NCBI GenBank assembly: GCA_947165115.1
Contig: CAMUZD010000013.1
Coordinates: forward strand, 1-16,227
Direction of reading: 5' to 3'
DNA: 16,227 nt
Source: an uncultured Clostridia bacterium
Lineage (GTDB): Bacteria; Bacillota; Clostridia; Oscillospirales; Acutalibacteraceae
Part shown: one piece after another, positions 1-6,185 of the stretch
How positions within the stretch are numbered: position 1 is the first letter of the stretch
Layout of the letters: every line of letters starts with the position of its first letter
Position numbers and translations under genes: made by a program
The notes under the pieces: generated by a model
Databases searched by the model: none
What the model was told of the DNA's origin: nothing
What the model saw: only the letters and a program-made list of their open reading frames with translations

Positions 1-1043
1 GGACCGTTAATCAGTATACGATTACATTTGATACCGCAGGCGGCTCGACAATAGATCCTATCACTCAGGATTACAATACTGCAGTGACCGCTCCCGCGGA
101 TCCCACCAGGGAAGGCTACACCTTCGCAGGCTGGGATAAGGAAATTCCGACCGCTATGCCCGCAGAGAATGTAACAATCACCGCAAGCTGGACAATCAAT
201 CAGTATACAATTACATTTGATTCGGCAGGCGGCAGCGATGTAGCGGCAATCACTCAGGATTACGATACAAACGTAACCGCTCCCGCGGATCCCACCAAGG
301 AAGGCTACACCTTCGCAGGCTGGCAGCCCGCAGTTCCCGCAAAGATGCCCGCAGGCGATATGACGGTAGTAGCTCAGTGGACTGTAAACCAGTATACGAT
401 TACATTTGATTCCAACGGCGGCAGCAATGTAGCGGCAATCAGCAAGGATTACGGCGAAGTAATTTCCGCTCCCGCGAATCCCACCAAGACAGGTTACACC
501 TTCGACGGCTGGTTCACGGATAACGAAACATTCGAGAATCCTTATGATATTCCCGAAACAATGCCCGCAGATAATGTAACAGTTTACGCAAAGTGGAAAA
601 TCAACCAGTATACAGTCACATTCAATACAAACGCCGGTTCGGCAGTTGATCCCATCACTCAGGATTACGATACGGTAATCGATCCCGTTCCGCAGTCCGA
701 GAAGACCGGCTTCCAGTTCCAGGGCTGGTATCTTGATAACGATACCTTCACACAGCCCTTCAACAACAGAATTCCCGCAGATAACATTACGGTATATGCT
801 AAATGGGGTATCAACTCCATAACAATCACCTTCGATTCAAAGGGCGGTTCTGCAGTTCAGCCCATCCACGGCGATTACAATACGGATGCTCATGAGCCCG
901 CAGAGCCCACCTATGCAGGATATGATTTCGGCGGATGGTTTGAAACTGCACCGGCAACCCGTTCTTCAGAGACGGCGTCGCGAAATTCCCCGCAACCAGC
1001 ATTACCCTCTATGCGAAGTGGACCAGGCATGTTTATACCGTGA
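1..1043 (+). CDS. InlB B-repeat surface protein, 5'-partial upstream piece of a frameshifted gene
   Basis: The reading frame is already open at base 3 (the leading GG fits the end of a Trp codon) and has no start of its own, so the true start and signal peptide lie left of the window. It encodes five InlB B-repeat-like units. Each opens with a strand like NQYTITFD, continues through a GG-S turn, a TAPADPTxEGYTFAGW core and an MPA turn, and closes with a YAKW-type strand. The first units start at bases 9, 198 and 387, an exact 63-codon period; the next start at 603 and 813. The fifth unit is cut short: after the Phe-Glu codons at 939-944 the frame turns into Ser/Arg/Pro-rich nonsense and stops at 1041-1043. 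The expected end of that unit is present one frame away (944-1021). This piece and the next are therefore one gene. The family is found in bacterial surface adhesins; the ligand here is unknown. Confidence 0.85.
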   Translation, partial: TVNQYTITFDTAGGSTIDPITQDYNTAVTAPADPTREGYTFAGWDKEIPTAMPAENVTITASWTINQYTITFDSAGGSDVAAITQDYDTNVTAPADPTKEGYTFAGWQPAVPAKMPAGDMTVVAQWTVNQYTITFDSNGGSNVAAISKDYGEVISAPANPTKTGYTFDGWFTDNETFENPYDIPETMPADNVTVYAKWKINQYTVTFNTNAGSAVDPITQDYDTVIDPVPQSEKTGFQFQGWYLDNDTFTQPFNNRIPADNITVYAKWGINSITITFDSKGGSAVQPIHGDYNTDAHEPAEPTYAGYDFGGWFETAPATRSSETASRNSPQPALPSMRSGPGMFIP

Positions 1044-1303
1044 AATTCCTTGAACCCGACAGCTACAATGATCCCACTCCCACATTCTCGGAGCCTCACA
1101 ATGACCACATTTTCGAGAATAACATTCAGGAAGTAGCTTTCGAGGGAAGCGCAACAGTTCCTTCAGGCAACCCCGAAATCAATTATTACACATTCGTCGG
1201 CTGGTCAACTGAGCCGAACGGCACACCGGTTGACTTCGATGAATGGACAATGCCCGCAGCAGAGACGGATTCATTCTACTTCTATCCCGTATTTGAAAGA
1301 GTT
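9..1303 (+). repeat. InlB B-repeat array of gene 1
   Basis: Six units are visible. Units 1 to 3 have an exact 189-bp period (starts 9, 198, 387). Units 4 and 5 start at 603 and 813 and are slightly longer because they carry a short insert after the GW motif (such as FTDNETF or YLDNDTF). Unit 6 (about 1031-1303) is divergent. Units 1 and 2 share nearly identical DNA across the Pro-Ala-Asp-Pro-Thr core, which includes CTCCCGCGGATCCCACCA in both, a sign of recent duplication or gene conversion. Confidence 0.85.
937..950 (+). other. Frameshift site (apparent loss of one A)
   Basis: The upstream frame reads Trp-Phe-Glu (TGG TTT GAA) at 936-944 and should continue with AAC TGC ACC GGC. The sequence has GAAAC where GAAAAC would keep the frame. 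Adding one A to the three-A run at 943-945 joins the frames and gives a normal repeat ending in LYAKW. No canonical X XXY YYZ slippery heptamer lies in the correct phase, so programmed -1 frameshifting is unlikely. A consensus error or a genuine inactivating deletion both fit. Confidence 0.8.
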
Positions 1304-1834
1304 CCCGTAACTCTTGAGATTGCACTTGAGTCCGGTTCACAGGCAGACATTATCAAGGTCGATGACCAGGCAGTCACAGGCTATATCTATAACGCAGGCA
1401 ACAAACTGACCGTGGCAAAACTTCAAGCGCAGCTCGTTGTTATCGGCAACGGCACTCTGAATATCACCGCAAGCAAGAACGGCAAGATCTGCGGCACGGG
1501 CACCAAGGTTGAGCTTATAGATAACCTTACAGGCGAAGTTGTTGAGACCTATTATCTCATCGTTGCCGGCGATGTGAACGGCGATGCTCTCTGCACCGCG
1601 AACGACAAGAACATTGCACGCAATGTATATAATCAGAATCTCAGCAGCTGGTTAATCAATGATACCGATGCCGATGCCGAAGCCAAGCGCGTATGCGCAA
1701 CTCTGGCAGCCGATGTGAACGGCGACGGTGCATTTGACGGCGAGGACGCCGACATGATGGAACTCTTTGCTCTTGGAGCAGCAACTTATTCTTACAATAC
1801 GGAAACACATAAATACAATGTTTCCGTTAACTGA
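1040..1834 (+). CDS. Downstream piece of the frameshifted gene: last repeat, pre-dockerin module and dockerin-like C-terminus
   Basis: A GTG at 1040 opens this frame after the stop, but no ribosome binding site precedes it. The frame is open from 944, where it reads NCTGNPFFRDGVAKFP and then ITLYAKW, completing the fifth repeat of the upstream piece. The GTG is therefore probably not a real start. Downstream come a divergent sixth unit containing FVGWSTEP (about 1031-1300), a beta-rich module ending in VVETYYLIVAGD (about 1307-1570), and two dockerin-like calcium loops, DVNGDALCTAND (1571-1606) and DVNGDGAFDGED (1712-1747). Loop 1 is weaker because it lacks the usual Gly at position 6. The protein ends about 28 residues after loop 2, with no sortase motif or membrane segment. 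If translated with the upstream piece, it would give a secreted stalk protein with a C-terminal docking domain. If the frameshift is real in the cell, the protein loses its dockerin. Confidence 0.8.
   Translation: MKFLEPDSYNDPTPTFSEPHNDHIFENNIQEVAFEGSATVPSGNPEINYYTFVGWSTEPNGTPVDFDEWTMPAAETDSFYFYPVFERVPVTLEIALESGSQADIIKVDDQAVTGYIYNAGNKLTVAKLQAQLVVIGNGTLNITASKNGKICGTGTKVELIDNLTGEVVETYYLIVAGDVNGDALCTANDKNIARNVYNQNLSSWLINDTDADAEAKRVCATLAADVNGDGAFDGEDADMMELFALGAATYSYNTETHKYNVSVN
1571..1831 (+). other. Dockerin-like domain of gene 1
   Basis: Two EF-hand-like loops of 12 residues each carry Asp/Asn at positions 1, 3, 5 and 12. Loop 1 has Thr at position 9 and Ala at 6; loop 2 is fully canonical. 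The linker contains a Trp (SSWLIND) and an AAD before loop 2, a pattern also seen in genes 2 and 3. Type I dockerins bind cohesin modules with calcium. Assignment here is by motif only. Confidence 0.65.
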
Positions 1835-1858
1835 GACAGGTTGTTAACGTAAACAATT

Positions 1859-1885
1859 CCTGCGGGCGGAAAGCCCGCCCGCAGG
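1859..1885 (+). terminator. GC-rich hairpin after gene 1
   Basis: A perfect 11-bp stem (CCTGCGGGCGG paired with CCGCCCGCAGG) encloses a 5-base loop, 25 bases after the gene 1 stop. The bases that follow (TCAGTCAAAATC) contain no U-tract. It is therefore not a textbook intrinsic terminator and may work as an attenuator, a processing or stability hairpin, or a weak terminator ahead of gene 2. Confidence 0.55.
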
Positions 1886-1910
1886 TCAGTCAAAATCAGC
1901 AAATATTCCA

Positions 1911-1917
1911 AAGGAGG
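1911..1917 (+). promoter_or_regulatory. Ribosome binding site of gene 2
   Basis: AAGGAGG is a full Shine-Dalgarno match, 12 bases before the ATG at 1930. The spacing is slightly long, but no other start lies nearer and the encoded signal peptide begins at this ATG. Confidence 0.75.
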
Positions 1918-1929
1918 GAAAAGAGGCAG

Positions 1930-4900
1930 ATGACTCAATTTAAAAAAGTCACGGCAGTCTTGCTTTCGCTGCTTATGATGCTCGGCGCATTTTCTGTTCT
2001 CGGTTCGGCGGTTCAGCTTGATCAGAACGGCGATCCTATAGTAACGGAAAATCCTGCAACCATCGATATCGGAATCACCTATGTCGATGCCGGCGGAAAT
2101 GCAATTTCCGATATGGGCGCGGTTGCTCCGGGCAGCACAATCAAAGCAAGAGTTTCTCTTGGCACTAACTATTATACCAACGGCGCTACATTATGGCTGT
2201 ATTATCCGACAGCGTTTTTCAGCGACGCGTATAGTAATTATGCTCAATACCCCGACGCGCTCAATTCCGCGAACGCTTCGGTAGCAGCTGACAAAATCGA
2301 TAATATCACTATTATGGGTGCCGGCACTTCGGGTAATGACAGCATTATCTCGGTTTCGACTGGCTACAGTGATAACGATTCACAGGTCTTTACGCTAGAC
2401 GGCACCACATGGCTGTTTGAGATTGAACTCACAGTCAATGCCGGCGCAACAGGCGTTGCAGGTCTCAGCATAAAAGCTTCGGACTTCGAATTTGACGATG
2501 TCCCCGGCGGCGTGAATGATATTGAATATGCAGCATCAGGCGATCCCATATTTGATACAATGCCGCTTCCTTACATGAATTCATCAGATTTCCAGATTAC
2601 GATTGATTATGATGAAGTTACCACAGGCAACAGCGTAACCTTCAATGCTTGCGGAGGCGTCTTCGCTTCAAACAATGAAGAAACGCTTGTAGTTCCCGCA
2701 TCAGGCGGCATAGTCGGCCAGGATTATGATATTCCCGTTGTCGGCACCGATTTCGACTATGACGGCTACACATTCCTCGGCTGGTATGAAGATGCCGCAT
2801 ATACCACTCCCGCATTTGCAGACGGAGCAACCCAGTTTGAGATGCCCGTTGCACAGGGTGTTGTATACTACGCAAAGTGGAACAAAAACGTAACAATCAG
2901 TTTCGCGGATACAGGTGATAACGCCGTAGCGGATCAGGTCGTTTCCGGCGGAACAGCCTGGGATGCGGCAGATAAGCCGACTGTAACCAAGCAGGGTTAC
3001 AAGTTCATGGGCTGGTCCGGCGAAGGCGTAGTTAACGGCGAACTGCCCGACAACTATCCCGCAGCCACAGCGGAAACCGATGAATTCACCTACACCGCAA
3101 CATGGGCAAAGTATCTGACCATCACTTTTGATGCCAACGGCGGCACCTTTACCGACGGCAACACGGGCACCTACAGTGATAACAACACTATTTACGGCGG
3201 AGCAGCATGGGATACCACGGTTGTTCCCAAGTATGATGTAAGCAACTATTCGGCGACAGGTATTTCGAGACCCGGCTATGCGCTTCTCGGCTGGAATGAC
3301 GGCAGCGGCAGAATCACTCAGTTCCCCGCAACCTATCCCGATGATAATGTTACTTATACTGCAGTATGGCAGGCATACAATGTCTATGTAACTTATATTG
3401 TTGACGGCAATACCGTTTCAGTTCAGGCGATTCCGTATTCAACCGGCGGTCTGACTCTCAGGACTGTTGCAGACGTTGCCGAGTGGCACTATAATGCCGC
3501 TGACGGAACAACTTATGCTCCCGGCGCTTCCTACAGCTTCGTTGAGGCTGATATCAACGGCATCACCTTCTACGGCGTATCCGAAGAGACCGGCACAGTA
3601 ACCGCGACCTTCGATGCCAACGGCGGTAAATTTGCCGACGACACTACATCCAAGGATGTTGAAACAGCTGTGGGCGCAACTCCCGTAGCTCCCGCAAATC
3701 CGACCAGAGCAGGCTATTCCTTCATCGGCTGGACTCCCGCAGTAGGAACTATCGCAGACGATACCACCTACACTGCAGTCTGGTCAGAGGATTCGGCTCT
3801 TGTAATCTATCTTGATTATGACGGAACCGAGATTGAGCGCTTCACTCAGGCATACGGCGAGGATATCGAAGCTCCCGCCGATCCCGAGAGAGAAGGCTAC
3901 ACCTTCACCGGCTGGGCTTATGTCGACAGCGACGATAACGCTTACACCGGCACTACGGTTCCCGCAGGCGGCCTCACCGCTACCGCGCAATACACCGTAA
4001 ACACCTATAAGATTACTTATGATGTTGCCGGCGGCGTATATGATGATTCAATCTTCACGGGCGAAGTAACCGGCATTGCTTATCAGGCAGCCATCCCCGC
4101 AGCTCCCGCTGCTACCAAAGAGGGCTACAAAGCTCCTCCGGCATGGACCTATGCAGATGCAGACGGTGTTGCCTATACCGGCACCGCAATGCCCGCATTC
4201 GACCTTTATGCAACGGCTGTATGGGAAGTTGACCAGTTCACAATCACGTTCGTAATGAACGGCGGTGACTTTGAGTCTGTTCCCGCAGGATTTGTTCAGG
4301 ACGCAAACAACAACTATGTTTACGAGGCGGATTACAATTCTGCAGTCACCGCTCCCGCAACTCCTGTCAAAGCAGGTCAGTCCTTCGCAGGCTGGTATGA
4401 GGATTCCGGTTTCAACGGTCCCCAGTATCAGTTCAGCACAATGCCCGCAGATAACATTACCCTCTATGCAAAATGGGGTAATAATATAATCAATATCAAG
4501 TTTATGGACGGCGATACTCAGCTCTATACTCTCTCCGATGAATACGGCGAGAATGTTGACTACAGCGCCATAGACACCGACAGAGCCGGATATACCTTCG
4601 ATAAATGGTATGACACAGCGACCTTCGGCAACGCTGTAACTCTTCCGGCCACTTATCCTGCAACCGATCTTACCGTTTACGGTAATTGGATTCCGAATGA
4701 GTATACCATCACTTATGAAGCAAACGAAGGCACATGGGCGGCGGGCCAGACAGGTGTTGAGACAATCACCTATGACACCCTTCCCACCCTTCCTACCGCT
4801 GCTGACATAACCAGAGAAGGTTATTCCTTCGGCGGCGTATATCTTGACAACGGCACCTTCACTCAGCAGTTCGTCGGCCAGGATTACAGCCAGATCTTTG

Positions 4901-6066
4901 ATAACGCCACACCAAAGGCTGACGGCAATGTTGTTGGCAATCAGTATGAGATGACCGTATATATCAAGTGGAATATCAATTCCTATAATGCTGTATTCTA
5001 CAGCGAAGGCCAGGCATTCAGAACCGTTCCTTATAATTTCGGCGCGCCGGTAAGCGCACCGGTTGACGAGCCCGTCAAAGACGGCTACAGCTTCAAGGGA
5101 TGGGCTGCAACAGAGAATGCCACCCCGGCCGATGTCATTGATTTCGCAACAGCAGGTATCACGATGCCTGTCGGCGGTCTTGCTTACTACGCAGTATTTG
5201 AGCGCAACGCAGTTACCGTAAACTTCTATGCTTACGGCGAAGGTACACCGCTCGGCGCGTATGACGAAGCCAATCCGCTCACCGGTTCAGGTGATTATGA
5301 TATCGGAGCAGACCTTGACCTTGCGGATATCACAGCTCCCGAATATGCAAACTTCGTATTCGTCGGCTGGACCTGCGACGGCGATGACTACAGCGCAGAC
5401 GAAATCGTTTCGGTAGAAGATGCAATGAACTTCTACGCAGTTTATCAGAGAGTTGCAGTCAAACTCGTTCCCACAGATTCGAACAGCACTGCAATGATCG
5501 AAAGAGACGGTGTCGTAGAAACTTATAACACTAACATCGCAAGAAATACACACAGCGTAAATGAGGTTATTGAACCTATAACCAACAGATACGGCGACTA
5601 TGCAAGTGGAAATTACAATGCTTGGTATCTGTTCGGTTTCAAATCGGAAATGACCAAAGCCGAACTTGCCGGTTATGTCAAAGTTCAGGGTGATGGTTAT
5701 TATAAGGTATTCAACCTCAGCGACAGTGAAGTTACATCAGATGTTGCAATAATCGGAACCGGTTTCCGCGTTGATGTTTATGACAATGTTGAAGATTCAC
5801 TTGTTGAATCATTCTATGTAGTCATTATCGGCGATATCAACGGCGACGGCATCACCGATGCGACAGATACTTCATTTGTCAAGACTGAGGCAAAGAACAT
5901 CAGCTGGTCTGATGATACAGTTCCCGCATCCTATCTCGGCTACCGTGTAAAGGCGGCAGATATCGATGCAAACGGAATTATCGATGCTTCAGATACCTCA
6001 TTCATTAAGGCTGCAGCAAAGAATGCATCCGGATTCAATCAGATCACAGCACAGCCTATTTCTTAA
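1930..6066 (+). CDS. Secreted InlB B-repeat protein with N-terminal cohesin-like module and C-terminal dockerin
   Basis: A complete 1378-residue protein. Residues 1-27 form a Sec signal peptide: Lys5-Lys6, a Leu/Met-rich core, and likely cleavage after GSA at 27. Residues 45-228 are a beta-rich module with the pattern GSTIKARVSLGTNY (68-81) and LYYPTAFF (90-97), related to the start of gene 3 and resembling the cohesin/CBM beta-sandwich superfamily (fold inferred). Residues 236-1175 hold about twelve InlB B-repeat-like units with GY.F.GW cores and AKW, AVW or similar closing strands. Residues 1176-1300 are the pre-dockerin module (IGTGFRVDVYDN, then LVESFYVVIIGD). Residues 1302-1313 and 1344-1355 are the two dockerin loops, DINGDGITDATD and DIDANGIIDASD. 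There is no LPXTG motif or membrane anchor. It lies 95 bases after gene 1 and 119 before gene 3. The protein is very likely exported as a surface or scaffold-bound stalk or adhesin; the ligand is unknown. No catalytic domain was recognised. Confidence 0.93.
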   Translation: MTQFKKVTAVLLSLLMMLGAFSVLGSAVQLDQNGDPIVTENPATIDIGITYVDAGGNAISDMGAVAPGSTIKARVSLGTNYYTNGATLWLYYPTAFFSDAYSNYAQYPDALNSANASVAADKIDNITIMGAGTSGNDSIISVSTGYSDNDSQVFTLDGTTWLFEIELTVNAGATGVAGLSIKASDFEFDDVPGGVNDIEYAASGDPIFDTMPLPYMNSSDFQITIDYDEVTTGNSVTFNACGGVFASNNEETLVVPASGGIVGQDYDIPVVGTDFDYDGYTFLGWYEDAAYTTPAFADGATQFEMPVAQGVVYYAKWNKNVTISFADTGDNAVADQVVSGGTAWDAADKPTVTKQGYKFMGWSGEGVVNGELPDNYPAATAETDEFTYTATWAKYLTITFDANGGTFTDGNTGTYSDNNTIYGGAAWDTTVVPKYDVSNYSATGISRPGYALLGWNDGSGRITQFPATYPDDNVTYTAVWQAYNVYVTYIVDGNTVSVQAIPYSTGGLTLRTVADVAEWHYNAADGTTYAPGASYSFVEADINGITFYGVSEETGTVTATFDANGGKFADDTTSKDVETAVGATPVAPANPTRAGYSFIGWTPAVGTIADDTTYTAVWSEDSALVIYLDYDGTEIERFTQAYGEDIEAPADPEREGYTFTGWAYVDSDDNAYTGTTVPAGGLTATAQYTVNTYKITYDVAGGVYDDSIFTGEVTGIAYQAAIPAAPAATKEGYKAPPAWTYADADGVAYTGTAMPAFDLYATAVWEVDQFTITFVMNGGDFESVPAGFVQDANNNYVYEADYNSAVTAPATPVKAGQSFAGWYEDSGFNGPQYQFSTMPADNITLYAKWGNNIINIKFMDGDTQLYTLSDEYGENVDYSAIDTDRAGYTFDKWYDTATFGNAVTLPATYPATDLTVYGNWIPNEYTITYEANEGTWAAGQTGVETITYDTLPTLPTAADITREGYSFGGVYLDNGTFTQQFVGQDYSQIFDNATPKADGNVVGNQYEMTVYIKWNINSYNAVFYSEGQAFRTVPYNFGAPVSAPVDEPVKDGYSFKGWAATENATPADVIDFATAGITMPVGGLAYYAVFERNAVTVNFYAYGEGTPLGAYDEANPLTGSGDYDIGADLDLADITAPEYANFVFVGWTCDGDDYSADEIVSVEDAMNFYAVYQRVAVKLVPTDSNSTAMIERDGVVETYNTNIARNTHSVNEVIEPITNRYGDYASGNYNAWYLFGFKSEMTKAELAGYVKVQGDGYYKVFNLSDSEVTSDVAIIGTGFRVDVYDNVEDSLVESFYVVIIGDINGDGITDATDTSFVKTEAKNISWSDDTVPASYLGYRVKAADIDANGIIDASDTSFIKAAAKNASGFNQITAQPIS
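2062..2625 (+). other. N-terminal cohesin/CBM-like beta module of gene 2
   Basis: Predicted alternating strands follow the signal peptide. The pattern G-x-T-[IV]-x-A-R-[VL]-x-[LM]-x-T-[ND]-[YF] followed by an LY...T.FF strand is shared with gene 3 (its residues 57-70 and 80-86). A later hydrophobic strand (WLFEIELTVNAG) also has a counterpart there (QFSFTVIGN). The layout resembles cohesin-type domains that precede repeats in other Firmicutes surface proteins. The fold is inferred, not proven. Confidence 0.45.
2635..5454 (+). repeat. InlB B-repeat array of gene 2 (about 12 units)
   Basis: Units begin near 2635, 2881, 3112, 3379, 3598, 3796, 4003, 4234, 4483, 4699, 4981 and 5209. Most show a TITF/TITY-type first strand, a G-Y-x-F-x-G-W core and a closing AKW, AVW or AVF strand. 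The unit at 3379-3594 is atypical: it has no GW core and instead carries WHYNA and YAPGA motifs. Units are more diverged from one another than units 1 to 3 of gene 1. Confidence 0.85.
3379..4002 (+). repeat. Three-unit block shared with gene 3 (copy in gene 2)
   Basis: This stretch encodes, in order, the WHYNA unit, a TVTATFDANGG unit and a unit ending in TGTTVPAGGLTAT. The same three units occur in the same order in gene 3 at 12630-13265. Over the 72-residue first unit, hand alignment gives 48 identities and no gaps. The shared order points to exchange or duplication of a multi-unit segment between the neighbours. Confidence 0.8.
5455..6063 (+). other. Pre-dockerin module and dockerin-like domain of gene 2
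   Basis: The pre-dockerin part (to about 5829) begins AVKLVPTDSN and includes MIERDGVVETYN. It has the pattern IGTG, VDVYD, LVESF, VVIIGD found in equivalent form in gene 3. The two calcium loops start at 5833 and 5959 with all expected Asp/Asn ligands at 1, 3, 5, 9 and 12. Residues 10-11 of the loops, which often decide cohesin partner choice, are AT and AS. Each loop is followed by a similar helix (TSFVKTEAKN and TSFIKAAAKN), the internal twofold symmetry typical of dockerins. Confidence 0.75.
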
Positions 6067-6077
6067 ATTGTAATAAA

Positions 6078-6099
6078 CTGCCCCGCTTCTGCGGGGCAG
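6078..6099 (+). terminator. GC-rich hairpin after gene 2
   Basis: A perfect 9-bp stem (CTGCCCCGC with GCGGGGCAG) encloses a TTCT loop, 11 bases after the gene 2 stop. The following bases (GGGAGCACTAAGTTTTATC) include only a delayed TTTT. It may be a weak intrinsic terminator or an attenuating or stabilising hairpin between genes 2 and 3. Confidence 0.6.
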
Positions 6100-6131
6100 G
6101 GGAGCACTAAGTTTTATCTTTGAGTTATTAT

Positions 6132-6160
6132 TTGAAGATTGAATTCAGATGCTAATATAT
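6132..6160 (+). promoter_or_regulatory. Possible promoter for gene 3
   Basis: The AT-rich stretch after the hairpin contains TTGAAG (6132-6137) and ATATAT (6155-6160) separated by 17 bases, or TAATAT (6153-6158) with 15. The match to a sigma-A promoter is weak. A start shortly downstream would leave only a short leader before the ribosome binding site. AT-richness alone could produce it. Confidence 0.25.
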
Positions 6161-6168
6161 TCACTTTT

Positions 6169-6176
6169 GAAGGAGG
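6169..6176 (+). promoter_or_regulatory. Ribosome binding site deciding the GTG start of gene 3
   Basis: GAAGGAGG lies 9 bases before the GTG at 6186. The codons after this GTG encode a well-formed signal peptide, so the GTG start is supported by both spacing and product. Confidence 0.8.
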
Positions 6177-6185
6177 AAAAAACGC

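Noticed and set aside
937..950. Programmed -1 ribosomal frameshift in gene 1
   Set aside because: A -1 slip would give the right protein, but no in-phase X XXY YYZ heptamer exists, the A-run is only three bases, and I see no obvious downstream stimulatory hairpin. A lost base is simpler.
1040..1042. GTG at 1040 as the start of an independent small dockerin gene
   Set aside because: There is no Shine-Dalgarno sequence or signal peptide, and the frame upstream of the GTG encodes the missing end of the preceding repeat unit.
1841..1856. Operator-like inverted repeat TTGTT...AACAA after gene 1
   Set aside because: The arms are only 5 bases in AT-rich sequence and no second copy appears in the other spacer; chance is a sufficient explanation.
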